A stretch of DNA of 64,000 bases from CAYQVO01 sp964421085 (GTDB taxonomy: Bacteria; Bdellovibrionota_C; UBA2361; CAYQVO01): positions 16,798 through 80,797 of the forward strand of contig CAYQVO010000013.1 of assembly GCA_964421085.1 (NCBI GenBank). The letters run 5' to 3'. The notes beneath the pieces were generated by a model. It was not told the origin of the DNA. It did not search any database and saw only the letters and a program-made list of their open reading frames with translations. The translations under genes were made by a program, and so were the position numbers. Of this stretch, positions 45,953-55,557 are shown in pieces. The number at the start of each line of letters is the position of its first letter. Positions within the stretch are counted from its first letter, which is position 1.

Positions 45953-46061
45953 GCGCAAGAGCCTCGGTATTTGTTTCAGCTTTGCCTCATCGTCAACATG
46001 GATGCGCAGTCAGTGGTGCGCCGCCATTTTCGATCGATGCAGAGGGAGCAGGGGGAGATCA

Positions 46062-48977
46062 ATGGTTGATACAATGACCGTCGAAGGATGCGGCTTCCAT
46101 AATGAGCAGGCAGTCTACTCGGCGTGCAGGCAGTTCAGAGATCATGAAGACACGGAGCTTGCGGCGCAGAACATGGCCGCAACCAAGGCTTCGCAGCACC
46201 TGGAATTTGTGGAGGGCGCTCCGGCGATCCCCTTCATTTACAGCAAACGCGGCGAACGGCTGATCTCTCCTTCAGGAGAGGATTACCGTGACGTCATTGA
46301 TTTTGACAGCGGCAGCGAGCATGGATGGACAAAACGCCTGCCGGAACTCATTCGCCGGCAGCAGGCGCTCATTCCCGGGTTGATGCAGGATGCATCGATC
46401 GAACAGGTCTTTATGATGAGTTCGGCAAAGAATTACAACTCGGATGTTTCCTATCTCCTTGAATTTCGAAATGAGAAGGATCGCGTCGTCTGCCTCGCTC
46501 ACAGAGTGGAGCCCGGGGCGGAGCTGGAGGTTATGCGCAGGCTGGGGGATGCTCCAGTCGTGACTGAAACCCCCGAAGAGGGGGAGGTGTACTCGCTTGT
46601 CGTGCGCAGAGAAGAAAGGTTCGACCTTGATAAAGTGAACGAGATAATAATGGCTGCAGAGAAGCGGGAGGAAAGCGGGCCTCAGTCCACCGAAGAATTT
46701 ATCGAAAAATATCTCCGAAAGGTGGACGAGGATGCCGCAGAGATCAGGGCGGTACTGGACGCTATGCACCCGGAAAAGAGAGAGGCATGGATCGAAAACA
46801 CGTTACGGAAGGACCTGAAAGAGATTACCGACGAATGGAACGAGCTGAAAGCCGATGAACTGCGGCCGCCGGATCCGGAGGAGAGTCTTTATCAGGAAGA
46901 GCTTCGAAATGAAACGCCGGAACCGCTCCTGCGTGAAAATGAAGTGGAGCATCGTGAACGGGAGCCTGAAACAGAACTCAGACGACAGCTTATTCTTGAA
47001 GAGCTTCCTCGAGAACTCGTGGCGCGTCTTGATAGATTGCCGCCGGAGGTGAGAGAAGCTTTTATCGCCGAAACGCTCGCGGAGAAAGCATCGCGGCCGG
47101 AGCGTCGGTATCAGGACGATCTACGTCCGGAAGAATTGCGTTATAAAGACGAACCTTTATTTCTTCGGGACGACCATCGCCGTATGCAGGAATCCCGGGA
47201 GGATACAGTTTCCCGCCCGGCTGAACCGAGGCCGCAGCAGGATATTTTCAGTCGCGAGGCTGATGTACTGCATCTGCTGCAGGCGCCGCGCGATTCCGAA
47301 ACGGTGCGTCTCTTTCGACCTGACTCATTATCTGTTCAGGTTGCCCATGAGGCGGAGAAGCAGCTTCCCGTCAAATCCCCTGCAGAGCGCGCACAGCAGG
47401 AACTCAAGGCGAGGGACCTACTTATCTACAGGCCTCGAACCGCGCGGGATACTCAATCGATTGAAGTGCTTCGGTTCTCACCGGCTGCTGAAGGACCTGT
47501 TTCTGAACGGAGGTCGCCGCCGCACAGTCCCCTTGTTGAATCGATTCTCGCTGTCGATCGGTCAGCGAAGGAAACAGCAGCGTATGTCAGAAGCCTGCAC
47601 CAGGCTTTACGGGAGCAGGCGCTGCCGGCGGCTTCGCGAGTGGAGGGGCAGCCGTCGGAAACAGGGAATCGAATTGAACGGAAAAGGGTGAGTTTCAGGC
47701 GCGACCGAAAACCCGGGAAGGAAGGTGTGGTACGAGAGAATTCACGCGCCGCCGGAAAATCCATCATGCGTAGTAGATCGGCAGAAGCTTCTTACAGGCG
47801 TAATGCCGGTATCGGTGCCAAAAAAAGAACGAAAGAAATGCGAACGCAGGGGAGGCGCCGAGAATATTCTGCGGTACGAGTGGAGAAAAGAACAGCTCTT
47901 CGGCGCGATAATGCTTTGCCTCGTTCACTGTCGTCAGTCAGGTCAGCAGGAATTTTGAGACGGCTCAAGGCTCGTCTCGAAACGCGGCGCGCGCCGCAGC
48001 AGCGTGCGCGAAGGCAGCGCGCACTAACTGAACTTCACAGGCCTTCTGAGAGGCAGTCCCGGCGCCTCCGGGTGCGTGCACCTGCGCAACGCATGTTCAA
48101 AAAAGCGATACGGGGACTTCTCGCCGAACTTCGCGCACGGGAACGGAAATTAACCTCGCTTGCGCTTCTGCGCAGAAATCCGGCATTAAGGGCTGAGATA
48201 CGGTCGATTCTCCGGCTTTTCGAGATTCGTGTCCGGCAGCGGAGGCATGGGCGCTCTTTATCATCAAGGCATAACGGAAAAGCTGAAAAGACTATTTCGC
48301 GCCGCCGGCGCGCATCCTCCGGAGAGAAGAAAGAGCAGCTTCGGCCGTTACGGGCGAAAGCGCGAACCCGGACACGAGTCAGCATTGACCGTCGAAAGCC
48401 GGAGGATCGCTCGACAGCAAGTCACGCTGGAAAACTCGATTATAGGCGATTACTTTTCAGAATCAGACGCATTCTTGTCCGCCTGGAGAATCCATCTCTG
48501 CAGCCCGGCCTGCGCCTGCGGTATATCGTCCGGCTGCTGGCGGCAGCGAAAGATTCAAGGCGGCTCGGTCAGGTCGTGCTTGCCCGCCGGCTGAAGATGC
48601 ATGCTGTCCGCCATCTCCTGCCTCTTATCGAAGAAATGCAGAAGCGAAAGAACCGGCCTCTTTCCGATCTGCTGCTCGACGAGGACTGGCTGGATTCGGT
48701 GCTCGAGCGCCGGCAGCAGATGAAACGGGGCGACAGGATCGGCCGGCGCAGACGGAAACGAGCACGGGCCCCAACGGGGGAGGGGCCCGTCGTCGAGACG
48801 GGAGGTCGAACGAAGATGGCAGGGCGGAAAGAGCCGGAAAAGGCGCCGAAGTCTGTAATGCAGACCAGCGCCGCCCAGGGACCGGTTTTCTTCCTTCGTA
48901 CCGAGCAGTCGCTTGAAGCTGTCGACGAAAATGCGGCAAGCCGTTCGTCCGTATCGAATATCACCACTGCGCTGTGA
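46062..48977 (+). CDS. Large Arg-rich protein of unknown function under the B12 riboswitch
   Basis: A 971-residue protein from the ATG at 46062, preceded by GGGGGAG; an open frame reaches back into the riboswitch but is non-coding. Residues ~50-210 look globular (AIPFIYSKRGERLISPSGED, VSYLLEFRNEKDRVVCLAHR). Residues ~210-350 are acidic and helical with a repeat: PEKREAWIENTLRKDL near 235 and PPEVREAFIAETLAEKA near 325. From about 555 to 900 the chain is dominated by Arg with Ser and Lys (for example RRLKARLETRRAPQQRARRQ), suggesting binding to nucleic acid or polyanions. No signal peptide, membrane helix or known domain is seen. It converges on the secreted-protein gene at 49038. Confidence 0.7.
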   Translation: MVDTMTVEGCGFHNEQAVYSACRQFRDHEDTELAAQNMAATKASQHLEFVEGAPAIPFIYSKRGERLISPSGEDYRDVIDFDSGSEHGWTKRLPELIRRQQALIPGLMQDASIEQVFMMSSAKNYNSDVSYLLEFRNEKDRVVCLAHRVEPGAELEVMRRLGDAPVVTETPEEGEVYSLVVRREERFDLDKVNEIIMAAEKREESGPQSTEEFIEKYLRKVDEDAAEIRAVLDAMHPEKREAWIENTLRKDLKEITDEWNELKADELRPPDPEESLYQEELRNETPEPLLRENEVEHREREPETELRRQLILEELPRELVARLDRLPPEVREAFIAETLAEKASRPERRYQDDLRPEELRYKDEPLFLRDDHRRMQESREDTVSRPAEPRPQQDIFSREADVLHLLQAPRDSETVRLFRPDSLSVQVAHEAEKQLPVKSPAERAQQELKARDLLIYRPRTARDTQSIEVLRFSPAAEGPVSERRSPPHSPLVESILAVDRSAKETAAYVRSLHQALREQALPAASRVEGQPSETGNRIERKRVSFRRDRKPGKEGVVRENSRAAGKSIMRSRSAEASYRRNAGIGAKKRTKEMRTQGRRREYSAVRVEKRTALRRDNALPRSLSSVRSAGILRRLKARLETRRAPQQRARRQRALTELHRPSERQSRRLRVRAPAQRMFKKAIRGLLAELRARERKLTSLALLRRNPALRAEIRSILRLFEIRVRQRRHGRSLSSRHNGKAEKTISRRRRASSGEKKEQLRPLRAKARTRTRVSIDRRKPEDRSTASHAGKLDYRRLLFRIRRILVRLENPSLQPGLRLRYIVRLLAAAKDSRRLGQVVLARRLKMHAVRHLLPLIEEMQKRKNRPLSDLLLDEDWLDSVLERRQQMKRGDRIGRRRRKRARAPTGEGPVVETGGRTKMAGRKEPEKAPKSVMQTSAAQGPVFFLRTEQSLEAVDENAASRSSVSNITTAL

Positions 48978-49037
48978 GATTCACGGATTGGGGTGTCAGT
49001 CCTGTCGCCATGTCGAAAATTGGTGCGAAAATACCGG

Positions 49038-50249
49038 TTATTTCCGCTTTATCTTGACAGTAATCGGAGCGCTTTTATTCCCCGCCTTGTCCTGCGCCTT
49101 GACATAAACCGTCCTGGTCTTTCCCCTTTTGAGTTTCGACACGGTGAAGTTCCATTTCGTATTACCGGCTTTGAGTTTCGCATCCTTGTATGCAGATTCA
49201 GATTTTTTCGAACCAAGGCTGTAACGGACTTTCGAGACACCTGAACCTGTATCTGAAACGGTCCCGCGTATCTTCATGGATGCTCTTGATGTATTTTTCT
49301 TCTTGCCGCCACTGACTTTAACTCTCGGCGGAGTCTTGTCAGATGGAGTTGCCGTTGGTGTGGGACCTGCCTGTTTCACCCCGAACTGTATGTCATGCTT
49401 TGACCAGTCAGATTTCACAATCCCAAGCTTCAGCACAGAGTCCTGCGTATGGATGTCCCCATCGAAGTTGAACCCCATGTCTGTTATGAGCCCATAGTTT
49501 GTGAACCCGGCCGGAACCTGCTGTCCGTCCGAATACCCCTGGCATTGAGTGACATCGGTAATCCCGAACTTGGTCAGCACGGCCTGCGGCATGAATGCGA
49601 GAAAGTTCACCTCCACTCCGTTCACGCCATCTGCTGATATTCCGGCAACACCATTCGGCGCCTCAGACGGGGCTCCAATGTTGAGAAAGTGCATGTCAGT
49701 GACAAAAACAGTGGCCTTATAATCAAAAGTGTCGCCTGTCTGAGTGTCCACATAAATGCCGAATGCCGCACCAACATCTCCTGAAGCCGACTGAACGGGA
49801 TCCACTATTGTCGCATGAATACGGAAACGGGTTTCCGAGAGATACTCATAGCTGAGACCTGTGCCGGCTGCCACCATTGCGATGTAATTCACCCGGTCCG
49901 TGCTCTCCTTTGTGAATTCAAGAACCAGAGACGTGCCCGCAATCAGAACTGTCGGACTAATATCCGTCTGAGACATTTCCGGCATGCCGAACCCGGAAGG
50001 GATCGCATTTAAAAACCCAAACACAGTTCCTTTTCCATCGGGAGAAGAAAAACCGGCGCCGTACGCGGGAACACCTGTTGTTGTCATACCCACACCAGGC
50101 GGGACTCCTGGCTGGGAAACAGCGGCAAAGGCTGTCCCGTTGTAAGTTGATGAGGCGGGATCCCAGATTATCGCAGCAAAGGCCGATGCTGTTGAAAAAA
50201 CGAAGATAAGCAGGAAAATGGTTGCCAATTTAACAGTACGTTGCGCCAT
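49038..50249 (-). CDS. Secreted protein with C-terminal Ig-like domain
   Basis: About 403 residues from the ATG at 50249, which follows AAGGGAG. A Sec signal peptide (residues ~5-25, ending SAFA) precedes a beta-rich domain rich in Gly, Thr and Asp (residues ~26-290). A Pro/Thr linker (GPTPTATPSDKTPP) leads to a basic Ig-like domain (residues ~310-400) with RGTVSDTGSGVSKVRYSL and KAQDKAGNKSAPITVKIK, a common adhesion or cell-surface module. Probably extracellular. No enzyme motif is seen. A divergent regulatory region separates it from the duplicated-domain gene at 50567. Confidence 0.75.
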   Translation of the reverse strand: MAQRTVKLATIFLLIFVFSTASAFAAIIWDPASSTYNGTAFAAVSQPGVPPGVGMTTTGVPAYGAGFSSPDGKGTVFGFLNAIPSGFGMPEMSQTDISPTVLIAGTSLVLEFTKESTDRVNYIAMVAAGTGLSYEYLSETRFRIHATIVDPVQSASGDVGAAFGIYVDTQTGDTFDYKATVFVTDMHFLNIGAPSEAPNGVAGISADGVNGVEVNFLAFMPQAVLTKFGITDVTQCQGYSDGQQVPAGFTNYGLITDMGFNFDGDIHTQDSVLKLGIVKSDWSKHDIQFGVKQAGPTPTATPSDKTPPRVKVSGGKKKNTSRASMKIRGTVSDTGSGVSKVRYSLGSKKSESAYKDAKLKAGNTKWNFTVSKLKRGKTRTVYVKAQDKAGNKSAPITVKIKRK

Positions 50250-50505
50250 TATTATTCTCCCTTGAAGTGCCACTTGAGGATTAATATCAGCTCACTCAGG
50301 CTCGAAGGCAATTAAAAAACACCCCTTTGAGGCTGAAAAAATTTGAGCTGCCGGGAGAAAACCTCCGGCGTAAAACAGCCCGGCATAGCCTTCCGGAAGC
50401 GTGGGGTGTCCCGATGGCGCGTTTTCTTTCAGAGGGGTTAAGAGAGGTAACGCGCATCCTGCGGGAAAAGTCTGTGGAGGAAATGCTGCGAACTTCCTGC
50501 ATAAA

Positions 50506-50517
50506 TGACAATTGTCA
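50506..50517. promoter_or_regulatory. Perfect 12-base palindrome before the duplicated-domain gene
   Basis: TGACAATTGTCA ends 49 bases before the ATG at 50567, inside a 317-base divergent gap. That gap also has GC-rich hairpins around 50345-50400, such as CCGGGAGAAAACCTCCGG. The palindrome is a good operator candidate; the regulator is unknown. The hairpins do not match a riboswitch class that I know. Confidence 0.4.
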
Positions 50518-50566
50518 CCTTAAAAACCCCATAAAGACCTGTGTAAGCACAAACCATGGAACTGAA

Positions 50567-51271
50567 ATGTTGACCTCTACTACCGACACCGCCCGGGAAT
50601 TACCGAAACCTGTCATCACACTCGTATCCGGGGGCAGGGAAATTTCTTTCTATAGCAGCGACGAACTCGAACAGATCGCGAGAAACAGACGTTCGGAGGA
50701 AAGAATCGCCTCCCCGGAACGACACCATCAGGTGATATTTCTGGAAAGGATCGGTGGTCCCTTCGAGGGAGCTTTGCTCATCTCCCGGGACGATATTGCA
50801 TATGCGCGTACTCTCAAAGAAAAAGGGTTTTCGTGTGTGTTCCCGGGTTTCGACGGCGAACAGGGAATGGCGCACATGACTGTGATGCCTGATTCAGAGG
50901 CCGTCTTTTCTAAACTGCCCATGCTCACGCCGGCCGATCCCGCAGCCGCAGGAGAAAGACCGGAGCGAGTTCTGGCCATTCCATGCGGAACGTCGCACAT
51001 TAATATTTATGATCAAGGAGAAGTTTCAAGATACGATACAGGACTCCGCGCCGCAGGGGAAGTTGAGCGGATATTTTCGTCAATCGCCGAATCCGGAGAA
51101 GGAACCTTCGAAATACCCGTAAAAGACATGGGAGTCGGCAAAAAGATCGACGCTGAATCGTTGATGATTATAGAGGGGCTCAGAAACAAAGGATGTACTT
51201 TGACGGCGCAGGAAATCAAAGGCGGCAGCGACAAACACGGGAGTCTCGTGATGAGCATGCGGTTGCCTTGA
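50567..51271 (+). CDS. Protein with two copies of an undescribed domain
   Basis: About 234 residues from the ATG at 50567; in-frame ATG codons at 50483 and 50414 have possible ribosome sites and would lengthen it. Two similar units of about 95 residues are visible. The first runs from REISFYSSDELEQIARNR to LKEKGFSCVFPGFDGEQG; the second from SHINIYDQGEVSRYDTGL to LRNKGCTLTAQEIKGGSD. Both share a strand-'Y'-helix start, a glycine pair, then 'I...D' and 'L+.KG'. No family is recognised; there is no signal peptide. It converges on the membrane protein at 51297. Confidence 0.6.
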   Translation: MLTSTTDTARELPKPVITLVSGGREISFYSSDELEQIARNRRSEERIASPERHHQVIFLERIGGPFEGALLISRDDIAYARTLKEKGFSCVFPGFDGEQGMAHMTVMPDSEAVFSKLPMLTPADPAAAGERPERVLAIPCGTSHINIYDQGEVSRYDTGLRAAGEVERIFSSIAESGEGTFEIPVKDMGVGKKIDAESLMIIEGLRNKGCTLTAQEIKGGSDKHGSLVMSMRLP

Positions 51272-51296
51272 TTACGAATCACTTATTTTTCTGCGG

Positions 51297-53111
51297 TCAA
51301 TCAAATCCCGGCATTGCAATATTCACATGATCGCAGTCCGGCAAGTCGCCGCCGTCACCGACTTCAAGTGTTATTACGTTCAGCCCTTTAACATCGACGC
51401 TGATAAGCTTCGGCGGATCGTACTGCCTCATTATTCCGGTGGAAAAAAGCTCTTCGCCTCCCGGGCCTGTAATCCGGATATCAGCCGAAGGATCGCCGCA
51501 CCCCAGAGCGCCGTCGGATATCCCCACGAGCGCTTTGAAACCAACGGCGTCAGGAGGCACTGATATTGTCAATTTCCCCGGCGAGTTCACACCTATTCCA
51601 TGGGGAAATATCTGCGCGCGAAGCGCGAGGCTGCTGCCGTCGAACGCCATGTCCCCCATGGGATTGTCGAACTCGACTTTCAGCGCATTTTCGAGCGTGA
51701 CAGGATATTTTCTTTTGTTCAACGGAGAAAGAAGCGTCTCGGGATACATCATCCTGAGAAGATCATTCTTATATTCAGCTGGTCCATCGCCATTGGAATG
51801 AGCAAGCCAGTATAAGGTCCCAAAACAGGTGACGGCGGCAGATATGATTACCAGAAGAATATAAACAGAGACGAAACGCCATGAATGGTCAACCCGTGAT
51901 GAATCCGCCGAGAAAAATACGATGGAGCCTGTAAGAAAAATCGGAATGAACTCGGAAGCGAAGCGCTGTGTGACGAAAAAATAAGTGAGAATCAGCAGGG
52001 CTTCCACAAGGAAAGCCGCTGCCGAGACTTTCAGCAACCACTCTCCTTTACTGCGGGCGAGCAGTACAAGTCCCCAGGTGCCGGGGATGAGGAGCCAAAG
52101 ACTTCCAAGAGTGAGCGGAAGAACGGGCTCCCGCCAGTGGAAAAATATCTCATTTATGAAATACTGCGGGTTGAGCATGCGAACATAAGGGAATCGGAGC
52201 TGAAAATAGCTGCGGAAGGGAGAGAAGTACGCTGCGAAACTCGAAGGGATCCTTGCGATGTTGAATCCCCCGCCTATCTCTTCCGGATGAATATAGAAAT
52301 GAGAATAGTCTATGAAACTGAAGATCGAACCGAATCTGTCGATATTGTACCATGCCTGGAAAAGCAGGCCTATTCCAAGTGGAAGAAACGCGCCGAAGAC
52401 GGAAGTTGCGATCCTGCCTGTCCCGGCATCGCGGGGGGTCCTGACCAGGCCTGCAATAAAGAGAAACAGTGCTATGAGGCAGAGCGGAATCCCGAAAGTC
52501 ACTCTTGCGAGGAGAGTGGCAGCCGTCCAGAAACTGAAAAAGAAAAGGTTGTGGTAATAAACACCCGAACCCGAAGCAAGCTTCACGATAAAGTAAAGAG
52601 CGGCGGTGCTTCCGGCAAGTCCCCACAGTATCGCCTCATGGTAGATACGGCCGCACGACATGAGATAAAGAAGGGGAGTCCCGAGCCCGAAACCCAATAT
52701 GGAGAAAAACACGAAATAACCGGCAGGGAAAACGCCTCCGCGATTACGCTGTGTGATCAGGGAAACGATCCCCGCAAACGCGAGCATGGCGGTAAGAGAC
52801 GCCAGCAGGCATGAAACCCGGGGCCACATTCCGGTAATCTCCGGAAACACCAGATTGGGAAGAATTCTGATCAGAGCGGGGAATGCCCCGAAATAAATGT
52901 AAGATCGGCCGTCGATTTTGAAACTTTCCCACTCGATTGTTCCTTCATCCACTTCAGAGCTTCCCTGCAGGAGATGAAGTCCAAGGGAGTCGTACGCAGA
53001 GTTGCGCACTTCGGGTCCAATTGGTCTCCATGTCCAGTATGTGATGAAGCCGGCGTGGAGAAAGAGCACGATGCCGAGCGCCAGGGCATGTATTCGGAAT
53101 CGGTTGCTCAC
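51297..53111 (-). CDS. Multi-helix membrane protein, GT-C-like
   Basis: A 604-residue protein with about ten membrane helices in the first 430 residues and a soluble beta-rich C-terminal region of about 150 residues. The first periplasmic loop has FKIDGRSYIYFGAFPALIRI, a motif of uncharacterised membrane proteins related to lipid-linked-sugar glycosyltransferases. The C-terminal segment (GDMAFDGSSLALRAQIFP, GVNSPGKLTISVPPDAVG) may bind a carbohydrate. It diverges by only 6 bases from a truncated gene on the other strand. Confidence 0.72.
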   Translation of the reverse strand: MSNRFRIHALALGIVLFLHAGFITYWTWRPIGPEVRNSAYDSLGLHLLQGSSEVDEGTIEWESFKIDGRSYIYFGAFPALIRILPNLVFPEITGMWPRVSCLLASLTAMLAFAGIVSLITQRNRGGVFPAGYFVFFSILGFGLGTPLLYLMSCGRIYHEAILWGLAGSTAALYFIVKLASGSGVYYHNLFFFSFWTAATLLARVTFGIPLCLIALFLFIAGLVRTPRDAGTGRIATSVFGAFLPLGIGLLFQAWYNIDRFGSIFSFIDYSHFYIHPEEIGGGFNIARIPSSFAAYFSPFRSYFQLRFPYVRMLNPQYFINEIFFHWREPVLPLTLGSLWLLIPGTWGLVLLARSKGEWLLKVSAAAFLVEALLILTYFFVTQRFASEFIPIFLTGSIVFFSADSSRVDHSWRFVSVYILLVIISAAVTCFGTLYWLAHSNGDGPAEYKNDLLRMMYPETLLSPLNKRKYPVTLENALKVEFDNPMGDMAFDGSSLALRAQIFPHGIGVNSPGKLTISVPPDAVGFKALVGISDGALGCGDPSADIRITGPGGEELFSTGIMRQYDPPKLISVDVKGLNVITLEVGDGGDLPDCDHVNIAMPGFD

Positions 53112-53117
53112 AACGGG

Positions 53118-53483
53118 ATGTTAATGCCGCGATGGGTGATTAACAAGCGGAAGAATTTCTGCCGGCACGCTGCCTGGTTTCTGCGGGGTGTCATCCTGTC
53201 GCCGTTCGCATTATTACTCATCAGTCGAACAGGATTTTCGCTGCTCACCTACCCATGGTATTTTCCGGATTCCTGCGACTGGATAGTCAATGGCCTGAGT
53301 TGCTCAGGCGTGACACATTCTTTTCCAATCTCACACCGCGCAGTGCTTCTTCCTCTGGTGGTTTCCGGCTCTTACAGTATCGGGCTTGAGGATCTTGCAG
53401 TTTATTACGGAACTTTTTCATATCTTCTCTGCTGCGTCGTTGTTTATTCCGGCATCGCCCGTGTCAGCTCCCGCCATAGATGA
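53118..53483 (+). pseudogene. Truncated membrane protein, N-terminal remnant
   Basis: 121 residues from ATG 53118 with two or three hydrophobic segments, including FSLLTYPWYFPDSCDWIVNG and THSFPISHRAVLLPLVVSGS. This layout is that of the N terminus of GT39/GT-C membrane proteins, which are usually 450 residues or more, so I take it as a remnant. It ends at TGA 53483 with no continuation in the other frames that I can see. The start lies 6 bases from the divergent 604-residue gene. Confidence 0.45.
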
Positions 53484-53546
53484 GAGAGTATCAACCAGTG
53501 GTGGAGACCTTTGAGGCGAACCCACGTCATTTCCCGGGAGATTCTT

Positions 53547-54257
53547 ATGATCCGTTCCGCGGCTGCCTTCTGCGTATTATTGATTCTCGTATCATGTACT
53601 CCGATGACGATGCGGGTGCCGGCCGAACTGCTGGAGGGCACGGTCATTTACGACGTGCAGGGAAGGAACGATCTGAGCTTCGGGGAAAACATCCGCTTCG
53701 GTCCCTATGCAGCGAAGGATTTTCACCGTGGATGGAAGACAATATTTACACTGGGAGTGTCGCACTGGAGCACGTCGGACATCGATACATCGTTCTCTCT
53801 TGATATGACCGGCGCTTCGAAAGAGTGGAACATTCAGTGCTCAACCAATCTGGATCGGCACAGACTCGATTTCCATGACCTTCTCGGGGGCAGGGGAGAA
53901 CTTACGATGGAGCTTTCATCGAGAACGCACTTCGCCTGCGCTTTGCAGGAGGACGCCGGCGGTCCGAAGTGGCTTCTCACTATGAACAGAGGGGAGGGTG
54001 AATTTGCGCTTGATGGAGTGCTCTCCGGTCCCAGTCGGCGAATCGACATCAGCGGAATTACAGAAGTGGAAAATATCTCTCTGCCCGTGGGCACTGCCGC
54101 CGGGTATTTCTTCGTGGAGCGTGGAAGCACAATCGGGGGTGTGGAGGTCATAAACAAGGGACGCGTATTTCTCCCTCGAAATGAGGATGACGCGATGCTG
54201 GCCGCAGTGAGTATGGCCCTTTTGTATTACAGGGATGAGCGCGGGGAACTTCTGTAG
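53547..54257 (+). CDS. Putative lipoprotein of unknown function
   Basis: About 236 residues from ATG 53547, which follows GGGAG. A short hydrophobic stretch (AAAFCVLLILVSC) ends in a lipobox-like LVSC, with Cys17 as the probable lipidation site. The rest is predominantly beta strand, without a known family motif. It precedes the metallopeptidase by 64 bases on the same strand and may be its partner. Confidence 0.65.
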   Translation: MIRSAAAFCVLLILVSCTPMTMRVPAELLEGTVIYDVQGRNDLSFGENIRFGPYAAKDFHRGWKTIFTLGVSHWSTSDIDTSFSLDMTGASKEWNIQCSTNLDRHRLDFHDLLGGRGELTMELSSRTHFACALQEDAGGPKWLLTMNRGEGEFALDGVLSGPSRRIDISGITEVENISLPVGTAAGYFFVERGSTIGGVEVINKGRVFLPRNEDDAMLAAVSMALLYYRDERGELL

Positions 54258-54321
54258 AAAGCCCGGAAATTCCGGGCGACATCATCTTGTGAGCGTTTTT
54301 CATCTCAGCGATGATCCGTGT

Positions 54322-55479
54322 ATGAAGATTTTTCTCGTTATTGCGATCCTGCTTGCTCCCCTTACCGGCTATTCCGAAGAACCTCTGTGCGATATTGCAA
54401 AGCAGTCCTTCGAGGATGCGGTCCGGATCCGGCGTCTCTCGAAACTCAGAGAGGTGCCGTGCACGACTCAGAATCAGGATCAGGTGAAGAAGTTCATTCT
54501 CGACACTATTGGGACAAAGTTTGCGCCGCAGAAAATAGAGATGGAGGAGAAGGCCTACAAAGCCGTCGGATTTCTGCCCGAGGACTTCGACTATAAAAAC
54601 GGGCTGATTGATTTCTACGCGTCGCAGATCGGGGGGTACTATGATCCCGACAGGAAACGGTTCGTCATGGCAAGCTGGATGCCGGCCCTTCTTCAGGCAA
54701 CCGTCGCGGTGCATGAACTGACCCATGCTCTGCAGGATCAGCATTTCAACCTGGCCGATTTTACGGATGAGAAGAGGTATTCGAGCGATGAACTTATGGC
54801 GAGATCCGCTCTCATTGAAGGAGATGCCACCGCTGTGATGATGGATAATCTCCGCGCAATGACCGGGCAGAAGAGTCTCGAAACCGAGGCGAATGTCGAC
54901 AGTCTCATGATGCAGAATATAGTCGGTTTTTCACTTGTTTCATCTGCGGCGAATGTTCCAAAGGGCCTTCAGATGCTGCTATTTTTCCCGTATACGAGCG
55001 GGCTGAGGTTCGTGCACACGGCGTTGAGAAAAGGGAGTTATCACGAAGTCGACAGGATGTTCGAACGGCCCCCCATCTCTACCGAAGAGATTCTTCATCC
55101 GGAGAAATACTTCGCACATGGTCAGGACTTTATAAGGATTGAGCCAAGGTCCGTTCTCGAAGATCCGGCGAACGAACAGGTGCGCTATTCGGACATTGCC
55201 GGAGAGTTCTTCGTTACCGCTCTTCTTACAGGGCTTGGTGAAACTCCGTCTGCGGCAGCTTCGGCGGCTGCCGGATGGGGCGGGGACGCAGTGGTTGTCT
55301 CTGAAAGATCAAACGGTGAAACAAAAGTGTACTGGGCAACCCAGTGGGACGCAGTGAAGGATCTCTCCGAGTTTACAGACAGGTATGGCAGAATGCTCAG
55401 GAAGCATAAAAGGGCCGGAACATATTCATTTGAGAGAGATGAGAAGACGCTGAGGGCAACATTGATTGCGGAGAGGTGA
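54322..55479 (+). CDS. Exported zinc metallopeptidase-like protein (HELTH motif)
   Basis: About 385 residues from ATG 54322; an in-frame start at 54235 lies in the upstream gene. A signal peptide ends near TGYSEE. The segment QIGGYYDPDRKRF is followed by VAVHELTHALQDQHFNL at residues ~130-146, a gluzincin-type HExxH site with both zinc histidines, and ALIEGDATAVMM near 166, whose glutamate may be the third ligand. Proteins of this type are widespread in diderm bacteria and uncharacterised. It probably acts in the periplasm or outside the cell. Confidence 0.82.
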   Translation: MKIFLVIAILLAPLTGYSEEPLCDIAKQSFEDAVRIRRLSKLREVPCTTQNQDQVKKFILDTIGTKFAPQKIEMEEKAYKAVGFLPEDFDYKNGLIDFYASQIGGYYDPDRKRFVMASWMPALLQATVAVHELTHALQDQHFNLADFTDEKRYSSDELMARSALIEGDATAVMMDNLRAMTGQKSLETEANVDSLMMQNIVGFSLVSSAANVPKGLQMLLFFPYTSGLRFVHTALRKGSYHEVDRMFERPPISTEEILHPEKYFAHGQDFIRIEPRSVLEDPANEQVRYSDIAGEFFVTALLTGLGETPSAAASAAAGWGGDAVVVSERSNGETKVYWATQWDAVKDLSEFTDRYGRMLRKHKRAGTYSFERDEKTLRATLIAER

Positions 55480-55557
55480 ACCCGTCTTTTTTGATTTCAT
55501 ATCCGAAATCCATCTGGTATTAACTATCAAGGCTGCATTCCCCTGGCAGGAGGATAT

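Noticed and set aside
45998..46069. 23-codon frame overlapping the start of the riboswitch-controlled gene
   Set aside because: No ribosome site is visible; it is mentioned only as a possible link in the control of the main gene.
50340..50410. GC-rich hairpins, one resembling part of a c-di-GMP riboswitch
   Set aside because: Only a short CCTCCGGC-type match; the other conserved positions of that class are missing.
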